From: Littorina saxatilis
Taxonomy: Eukaryota > Mollusca > Gastropoda > Littorinimorpha > Littorinidae
Assembly: GCF_037325665.1 (NCBI RefSeq)
Contig: NC_090248.1
Coordinates: 19,243,038 to 19,307,037 of the forward strand
Length of the DNA: 64,000 nucleotides
Direction of reading: 5' to 3'
The position numbers were made by a program, and so were the translations under genes. A model generated the notes under the pieces. It had not been told where the DNA came from. It did not search any database and worked only from the letters and a program-made list of their open reading frames with translations. Each line of letters opens with the position of its first letter. Position 1 is the first letter of the stretch. Of this stretch, positions 11,285 through 64,000 are shown one piece after another.

Positions 11285-11654
11285 ACATTTAGTCAAGTTT
11301 TGTTTTTCCTTGTTGTTGTTTTTCTTGCACTAGCTTTGAGCCTGTATACTAATCTCAGCCACTGTGTGTTTCAGAGGCTGGCAAGCAGAGAATGAACAAC
11401 GTGGTTATTACCGTGGACGGCAAGCTATGCAAGGAAATATCATCCGCTGCCATGACAACCATATACAGAGATGAAGAGAAGATGGTAGTAGTATGCCAGG
11501 ACCCAACACCGGAGGGAAGATACGTCAAAGTGTTCAGAGAAGGACCGAGAGACAGTACTGTCATTGGCCTCTGTGAGGTGCAAATCTGGGGTAAGCACCG
11601 CCTGAGTCGGATGGAAGTTATTTGGAGCTGTGTGAAAGTGCGTTTGTTTATGTA

Positions 11655-11698
<44 letters not shown>

Positions 11699-11774
11699 AG
11701 TGTCAGTGTGTGCGGGGTGTGTGTGTGTGTGTGCGTGTATGTATGTGTGTGTGTGTGTGTGTTAGTTTGTATGA

Positions 11775-11805
<31 letters not shown>

Positions 11806-13170
11806 GTGTGTATGATGAGTGTGTGTGTGTGTAAACAGCTTTCTTTCTCTTCCCCCCTGCCTCACCCGTGTAAGCTGGCATAGATTAAAAGAAGTGTACC
11901 CCCACTCATCTACATAGAATAACAATAGAAATGTCATCTATCTCTGATATTGTATGTCCCCACAGAGTGCAAGAGCGGTTTCTATGGTAACGACTGCAAG
12001 AACACATGCGGGACAGGATGTGACGAAGGACAGTGTAACACGACTACAGGCCACTGCTCCTGTCGTCCTGGTTACCATCTTCCGCTGTGTACAACAAGTA
12101 AATATACCATTTTTTCGAATTTAATATAAGCACTTAATCCTTTGTCACCATTGAAGTATACTCATATAAAGTCGAACCTGCCCTTGCAACCAACCTCTCG
12201 AAAGCGACTACCTGCCCACAACGACCACTCCCAAGGATCACAGACGATTTTTTTCTACATAATTAACCTTTCCATAGCGACCACCTTGTAAAGGCCACTT
12301 TTGGTCGGTCCCTTGGATGGTCGTTATAGTCAGGTTCGACTCAACAGATGTGTGCCATGAAGAAAGTACTCATTCTTCCTAGTTCAAATACAACTACTTT
12401 CAAATTGTACACTTCAGATAATATTTCCGCCAGTACAACATGCATTTGCTGAAAGAAATCGACGTTACCAATAGGTAAAGCGACAACTGGTAACTCTGCT
12501 GTGTTGAAAGATAGAGCTGTATTCTTGTCATGTTTGCACCTACGAACTTCACTTCACTTAAGTTGAAATTGGGTTCTCACTTCTGAGAACGTCTTGCTCA
12601 GACTCAAAGTAATATCGTCCAGTCAGTCGAAGGGAAGTAACCCTTTTAGATACGCACTGCGTACATAATGCATCAGACAGCGGGATAAAGTACACATGGA
12701 CTGAGTTGTAACCCCAATGTATAACTATGAGTCACAGATCACTGCTCATACCGTCATGGTTACCAGCCTCAAAAACGTAATCATTACAGGTAGTAAAATC
12801 ACCGAAGCGTGTCTACTTCCGTCAAGACAGACCTAACTGTTCATGGAGTCACGTAATTTCCATTTTAGATGTGCAATAAAGTTATTCTTCTCTCAAATTC
12901 TTAAATACCCACATACAGTTAAATCTATTACCTTTAAAGGTCTATTGTAATTTGCAACACGGGAATAACACGTGTTTAAACCAAATATTGAGATACCAGG
13001 ACAAGAAAAATATGCTTTTTGTTTTTAAATTTCTTAATTTTATTTTATTTTATTTCAGAAATGGAGAGGGATGACAAGAAGATTCCCTACTACGCAGAGT
13101 GGCGGCAGGAGTTGCGTGTGTTATCGGTGTCGTTGTACTGGCCACAACACTCCTCTGCAAGAACTCGTGA
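7771..13170 (+). CDS. F-type-lectin-like (FTP) / EGF-like membrane or GPI-anchored protein, 5' end not found
   Basis: Seven exons, all in phase 1: 7771-7965, 8746-8940, 9234-9350, 9568-9804, 11375-11590, 11966-12097 and 13079-13170. They encode 394 residues after a missing first exon. Order: about 130 residues of an unrecognised, probably beta-rich domain; a 39-residue Cys-rich linker; a fucolectin/tachylectin-4-like FTP domain (VNVALNKPA, YWQVDLGKQY, VTVDG, LCEVQIW); one EGF-like unit of the MEGF style; and a C-terminal hydrophobic helix with only four residues after it (C-K-N-S). Molluscs have many FTP-EGF-TM proteins thought to act in recognition. The RxDx4(R/K) fucose-binding motif of true F-type lectins is not preserved (R-L-G-T-E-A-G-K-Q-R), so sugar binding is doubtful. 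An alternative last acceptor would give a soluble tail ending at 13189. The signal-peptide exon must lie upstream in 4-7.7 kb and was not found. Confidence 0.8.
7944..8430 (+). repeat. 97-bp tandem repeat carrying the exon end and splice donor
   Basis: The last 22 exon bases (GTGCTCGTTTATCTTCCGAA then AG), the donor GTAAG and about 70 intron bases are repeated at 7944, 8041, 8138, 8235 and 8332, exactly 97 bp apart. A more diverged partial copy without a good donor lies at 8515. Donors therefore occur at 7966, 8063, 8160, 8257 and 8354. Reading past the first donor meets a stop after about 13 codons. Confidence 0.95.
8545..8685 (+). mobile_element. 3' tail of a non-LTR element
   Basis: AAAATGGACATTAAAG is followed by repeated CTTAT units, the typical truncated 3' end of a LINE or SINE. 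No coding part remains. Confidence 0.5.
8746..8940 (+). CDS. Lectin-like gene exon b
   Basis: A 195-base, phase 1-1 exon with donor GTGAGT. It encodes SRVEDIEATALRSSG through EFVICLVKIY and continues the first, unrecognised domain. It is the same length as the preceding exon. Confidence 0.75.
9234..9350 (+). CDS. Lectin-like gene exon c, Cys-rich linker
   Basis: A 117-base, phase 1-1 exon encoding 39 residues with six cysteines (EYCQCADPC, ICNVTSVC, GICRK), just before the FTP domain. Confidence 0.75.
9568..9804 (+). CDS. Lectin-like gene exon d, first half of FTP domain
   Basis: A 237-base, phase 1-1 exon. NVALNKPAAMST, LAVNGMTG and YWQVDLGKQYAVSTVVIYR are hallmark strands of the F5/8C-FTP jelly roll. 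Confidence 0.85.
9987..10866 (+). mobile_element. Family A repeat copy 2
   Basis: The terminal hairpin and TG microsatellite are at the left, and the CTTACGCGACTTG end is at the right. It lies in the intron between the two halves of the FTP domain and is close to full length. Confidence 0.85.
11190..11280. repeat. (GT)n microsatellite
   Basis: About 90 bp of pure GT, intronic, upstream of the second FTP exon. Confidence 0.95.
11375..11590 (+). CDS. Lectin-like gene exon e, second half of FTP domain
   Basis: A 216-base, phase 1-1 exon with donor GTAAGC. ITVDGKLCKEI, EGRYVKVF and LCEVQIW match the closing strands of FTP domains. Confidence 0.85.
11656..11835. repeat. (GT)n-rich simple repeat
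   Basis: Interrupted GT repeats, including several TAGTGTGTATGATG spacers, in the intron between the FTP and EGF exons. Confidence 0.9.
11966..12097 (+). CDS. Lectin-like gene exon f, EGF-like unit
   Basis: A 132-base, phase 1-1 exon encoding a Cys-rich stretch with SGFYGNDC, CDEGQC and CSCRPGYHLPLC, a MEGF/laminin-type EGF unit directly after the FTP domain as in other molluscan FTP-EGF proteins. Confidence 0.85.
12168..12345. mobile_element. Short inverted-repeat element (MITE)
   Basis: AGTCGAACCTG at the left and CAGGTTCGACT at the right form terminal inverted repeats around about 155 bp in which GCGACCAC-type words recur in both orientations. No coding capacity. Bases 12346-13050 hold nothing else recognisable. 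Confidence 0.7.
13079..13170 (+). CDS. Lectin-like gene last exon, hydrophobic C-terminus
   Basis: With the acceptor AG at 13077-13078 the phase-1 frame reads KDSLLRR, then a 19-residue hydrophobic stretch (VAAGVACVIGVVVLATTLL), then CKNS and stop. This suits a transmembrane helix or a GPI signal. The stronger-looking acceptor (TTTCAG, 13058) leads to a different frame, without a membrane segment, that stops at 13187-13189. Confidence 0.6.
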
Positions 13171-13625
13171 AAAGGGAAATGTTTTTTAGTTGTTCGATTT
13201 TAGTTAGACCTGTGAAAACGCTGTTCCAGCCTGTCTGTGCGACGAACAACGAAAACAAACCGCACCTCATGATATTACAGCCGTGATATAAACGGACACA
13301 CAGAGAAACAGACAAGTAAACAGATTCATGCAAGCACGGACGCAAGTAAAGACCTCCTCCCCCTACCCCGAAATACACATACACACCTAGGCCTCAAATG
13401 AAAGTAAACTGTTAAGCAAAAAACAACAACAACAAACACACAACAACAACAACAAAATAGTGAGAAATAATAGGAACAGGTTCAGGTATGCCAGAGATGT
13501 AGCTTCTCATTTGAGTTATTGTGTTTGTGTTTGAAGGATGTGTATTCCATATCGTTGTGTTATTGTCGGCCATGGGGGCAACCCGAGTACCGAATGCAGG
13601 CATCTTTGAATGAAGATGTCAAATT

Positions 13626-13631
13626 AATAAA
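13626..13631 (+). terminator. Poly(A) signal of the lectin-like gene
   Basis: AATAAA about 450 bases after the stop codon on the plus strand, in otherwise unremarkable sequence (13190-14160). Confidence 0.5.
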
Positions 13632-14164
13632 AGCATTTACTTCCTTTTAGTAAAATGTTTCTACCAAATAATTAACACAAAACATGTGTTACGTACGTTT
13701 TGTTAGTGTGTGAATCATAGCTTTCATTCCCTGCAGATGAAGCTGAGAGAGCTAGCCGGAAAAAAATCCAAGAACTTGTGTGAATGAAACTCACGCTGCA
13801 AGAGCGACAACCACACCAACGTGGCTCTCTCCGACACAGTCGCTCCCCCTGTATACCGGCAGTTGTTGCATGATTTCTTTGTTTTTAACGTCACCCCATT
13901 AATCATTGCCTCGAATTAACGTATTAATTCTTTGTTTTTAACGTGACCTCATTAATCATTCCTAAATAATTGCATCGCGTGTTTCTTCTCAGAAAGTTTC
14001 TTGGACAATTTCTTAGATACGTTTTGTATCTGAATCATAAGTGTGTGTCTGCGACGTTTTGCGAATGCGACGTTTTGTTTTTGTCATAAATTAAACGTTT
14101 CAATAACATAACATCTTAGTTTTTTTATTCTGAATTTTGGAACGTTGGCAGTCTATTTGTTTTT

Positions 14165-15049
14165 ACATTTAGTCGAGTTTTGACTAAATGTTTTAACATG
14201 GACGGGGAATCGAGATGAGGGTTGTGGTGTATGTGTGTGAGTGTGCGCGTATGCGTGTATGTACTGTGTGTGTGTGTGTGTGTAAAGAGCTATTCAGAGA
14301 AACTACTGGACCGATCTTCATGACACTTGACATGAGAGTTCCTAGGTAAAATATCCCCAGATTGAAAAAAAATTTTTTTTGATAAATATCTCTGATGACG
14401 TTATATCCGGTGGGTTTTTTAAAAGTTGAGGCAGCACTGTCAGACTAATTTTTTCATCTAAATAGGTTGAACATTTGGTCAAGTAATCTTCGACGAAGCC
14501 CGAACTTTGGTATTGCATTTCAGCTTGGTGGCTTAACAATTAAGTAATGAGTTTGCTAATTAAAGTTGTCATTACAATCGATTTTTCGCAAACAGATTTA
14601 AAATTGATTGCATCGTAATCTTCATCAAATTCTAAATCTAAAAAATATAATACATATGTCATGTTAACTCTTAAAATATGATCACAATTACTGAAAATAG
14701 GTTAATTAGTACTAGGATTATAAGTTAAGAAATCAAAAATGAATTCATCTTATTCTTTATCATTTCCTGATTCCAAAACCATATAGATATAATACGTTGT
14801 ATTCAAAACAAGCTCAGAAATTTAAAAAGAATACAGAAAAGCGCGCTTTCCTTCTTACCGCAGTACGCTACTTCGCTATACTGGCTTGTCAGTTTCACTT
14901 CGTGTTGCACGGTAAAAGTGAGCGATTTCCTTGCGCCGCGGGGATTGACAAAGCTGTTTTGTCTTGGTGAAAAATGCAGTTTGTTCAGTTTCATTCTGTG
15001 CGTTCGACAGATGGACTAAATGTTGTAATTTCGCCTTACGCGACTTGTT
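14165..15049 (+). mobile_element. Family A repeat copy 3, more diverged
   Basis: The hairpin end is at 14165 and the CTTACGCGACTTG end near 15045. It has more substitutions than copies 2, 4 and 5, so it is older or a subfamily. It lies between the two convergent genes. Confidence 0.8.
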
Positions 15050-15192
15050 GGATAATAACGTCACGACTAAACAAACTCTAGGGCAGGGTATTCTTCGAGG
15101 GTGTCTATGCAGCGAATAATGTACGCATGAAAATGGTGAACAAACTTGGTAAACACGAGCACCACTCCCAACGTCTAACCCCACACGTGCAC

Positions 15193-15226
15193 GCACACAA
15201 CACACCACAAACAACAACAAAAACAA

Positions 15227-15259
<33 letters not shown>

Positions 15260-15283
15260 AAACAACAACAACAAAACACACTT
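15193..15283. repeat. (AAC)n-rich simple repeat
   Basis: About 90 bp of ACA/AAC repeats. Bases 15284-16080 hold nothing else I can support. Confidence 0.9.
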
Positions 15284-16087
15284 AAACAAACAATAATCGA
15301 GTGTGGGTGGTTGAGTAATGATTGTTTATGTTGTTGTTTTGCTTGGTTGGTTCTTTGCTTATTCCAGTCAGTTGCACATAACAACACAAGAAGCCCATTT
15401 ACAAAAAACAAAACAAAAGAAGTTGTGAAAAGTAAAAACAAAACAAAACATGTTGTGGCATTCACTTATTCACAAACGCTTACAACCATTTTCAGTGTAA
15501 GAATAACAAACTTAACAAAGGCAATACAAAATGCTATTACTATTTCCTTTAAAACCTAAACTGCGTTACGGTTACAAAAGCTAGGAGACAACGTACACAA
15601 TAACTGATACTGAAACGAGCCAAGAACGAACAGTACTAAAAGAAAAGTAAAGAAAGAACATGGTATTTTCTTTATGTATGTTTTAAACATATATTTGGAA
15701 AAATGACCTATTATTCATTTCCGCGTGCTGATCATCTAGTTTGGTTTGAATTTCATTACAGTCTGCTGTGTTTTTAATATGCTTGTAAAAGAAGAATATT
15801 GTCAAGCACTATTGTGCTGACTTTACAAAGAAGCAGAACGCTCTTATAACTGGGTGAAGCACAGACTCGGCTTATATAAATGGTTCGTGTCTCCGCGAAG
15901 TAGAACGACAGATTGTCTAGCCTATCTATAATGTCACACATTTGTTGTAATGTCCTGGGATACATTCCTCTTTCCAGCCCTACACGTTTTCCTGCAAACC
16001 TTGCATTCATATCTTTCCAAGGAGATATATTGTCTGAAGTTCAAATGATGATACAGTTTCAAAATAAAATAAAATAAAGTGTATAGT

Positions 16088-16093
16088 TTTATT
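16088..16093 (-). terminator. Poly(A) signal candidate of the giant gene
   Basis: TTTATT on the plus strand gives AATAAA on the minus strand, about 520 bases beyond the giant gene's stop codon. The stretch between is AT-rich and looks like a 3' UTR. Confidence 0.4.
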
Positions 16094-16611
16094 ACAGGAT
16101 GTTGTATGAGAGATAGCATAGGCCGTGTATAGTTATTTTTTTTCTCAGGATCATCACTGCACTTTACCATGAACGAAGCTATATAAAGGATTGTCAATTT
16201 CTGTCCATGTTAGTCAGAAAGTTATCGCATAAATACATGATCACAAATTTTCTTACAAGTGTTGAAAAAAGTCAATATTTCAGATTTACAGAAACACTGA
16301 CTACCGGTGAAACTTCCAGATACCTACAAATATGGCTGGACTTCTACGTACATACCAGCATTACGTGTACCATACAAATATTCGAACACCATTACATTAT
16401 ATTCCTACCACAATATTTTATGATACGTTTTACGGTTTATAAAACCATTTTTTGTAGGAGTAAAATATTTACCAGAATACAGCAACAACAAAATATCTAT
16501 ATACTACTGAAACACCATAAAACTACGAGTGCATATATCTACGATATGAAGTGGACACTATACGGTCTAAAAACACACCAGTCTTCTGATGTTGTCATGC
16601 ATAGATCGAAT

Positions 16612-62941
<46,330 letters not shown>

Positions 62942-63375
62942 CTGAAAATTGAAAATAAGAATTTGAAACCTGTCATTTTATTCGTTGATCTTAATTTATC
63001 ATTCATTTCTGGACACAAATTATGTATCAGCCCTCTTCCCCCTCCCCATGCTCATTACCCTTCCACAAAAAGAGATGGAGACAGATACGAGAGAGAGACA
63101 CGAACAGAGAAATTGAAATAGAGACAGAGACAAAAGAGAGAGAGAAAGAGAGAGAACTGTTTTAATATATATACATATACATATAGAAATTTATAATGAG
63201 AGCGCTGCTAAAACTGCCAAAAATGTGCACTCGATCGCTTGTACTTTTAAAGAAAAGTTAAATATAGAATGACGTCAAGAGCGAGAATGCATAGAAATTA
63301 CGTCATGAGCAAGGGAGAGCATCCTTTACTCTGTGTGTGTCTCCACCGCCTACATTCCAACGTATATAGGAAAGG

Positions 63376-64000
63376 CTCCTAATATGGACCGGCTCCTAAT
63401 ATGGACCACCTCCTGTTCTGACAAACTAACGGCGCTAGAGCGCTCAAAACAATTTCATTCGCTTTATTCACCCTCTCTGGATAAGTTGCACATGTCAAAA
63501 CAGTTGCAGAAACACAAACCTCAAAACCGTTAGGCTTTTTCGCTTTTTTTCACTTTTGGCAGCGTTCACTCTAAATTTGCCGCCTAAAACGGACTCGTTT
63601 CTGTCCACAGCCAAAGCTTTCATAACACAAAAATGGCTATATATGACAGCTAAGACAGTATTTGTTACATTTTAACAGTGTCTACCCCGAGTTTCTACTG
63701 CAAACAAAAAATAATAGCAAAACCTCAAAGTATGTGTGAGTCCCCTAATATGGACCACCTTCAACAAATCGAAGAAAATAAAAACTAAAGGCAATTTTAA
63801 TTAATTCATTAAGAAGCTTGCTGAAAATAACCTATAACTAGCCCTCGAGATTTCAAAAAAATATAACAAAATAATTGTCTTTTTTGTGTGGAAGTTGATA
63901 ATTTCACTTATTTTCACTCTGTTTTTGATAAGCTTCTTCAGTTTCCTGGTGTGCTTCAAATAATGCTCTCATCAACCCGAAACAGCTCAATCTAAAGCAT
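63376..64000. repeat. Possible interspersed element running off the edge
   Basis: CCTAATATGGACC occurs at 63,378, 63,394 and 63,743 in one orientation, and the region is otherwise AT-rich and non-coding. I cannot define ends or a family. Confidence 0.3.

Overview
This is animal nuclear DNA, most likely from a mollusc and probably a gastropod. The genes are split by many introns with canonical GT/AG sites. Microsatellites and interspersed repeats are dense. The protein families present (an F-type-lectin-like/EGF protein, heparanase, a giant vWA/Sushi/beta-sandwich protein) suit a lophotrochozoan. The taxon is an inference from style, not a proven assignment. Bases 3801-4000 are an assembly gap.

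Left, plus strand: the C-terminal exons of a heparanase-like GH79 gene (1236-2922). Its last exon is interrupted by a ~0.88-kb repeat (family A) that supplies a stop codon and runs up to the gap. After minisatellites and a short inverted-repeat transposon (4918-5384) comes a second plus-strand gene (7771-13170/13189). Its order is an unrecognised domain, a Cys-rich linker, an F-type-lectin-like (FTP) domain, an EGF-like domain and a hydrophobic C-terminus. One of its introns has tandemly copied its own splice donor five times.

From 16612 to 62941, minus strand, one very large gene fills the rest of the window. I could place 32 coding exons, all bounded by GT/AG, whose phases agree at all 31 junctions. 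They encode 3,584 residues with the N-terminus off the right edge. Order: a von Willebrand A domain with degenerate metal site, a furin-type basic site, a novel Cys-containing stretch, a Sushi/CCP domain, then a long series of beta-sandwich modules joined by D-x-(S/T)-P-P linkers, ending in a stop with no membrane segment. It looks like a secreted or matrix/adhesion protein and I do not recognise it as a named family. It converges with the lectin-like gene, with about 3.4 kb between them.

The introns of the giant gene hold most of the mobile DNA: an L1/Tx1-like LINE with an open 1,267-codon ORF2 (26.6-32.6 kb), several copies of family A, nested inverted-repeat elements (17.2-18.4 and 19.85-20.62 kb), a LINE tail nested in a family-A copy (33.7-34.96 kb), a LINE fragment split by a foldback element (42.8-44.4 kb), a 64-bp satellite of about 20 units (48.98-50.28 kb), and a gag-only retroelement fossil (58.6-60.9 kb). 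No tRNA, rRNA or CRISPR array was seen.
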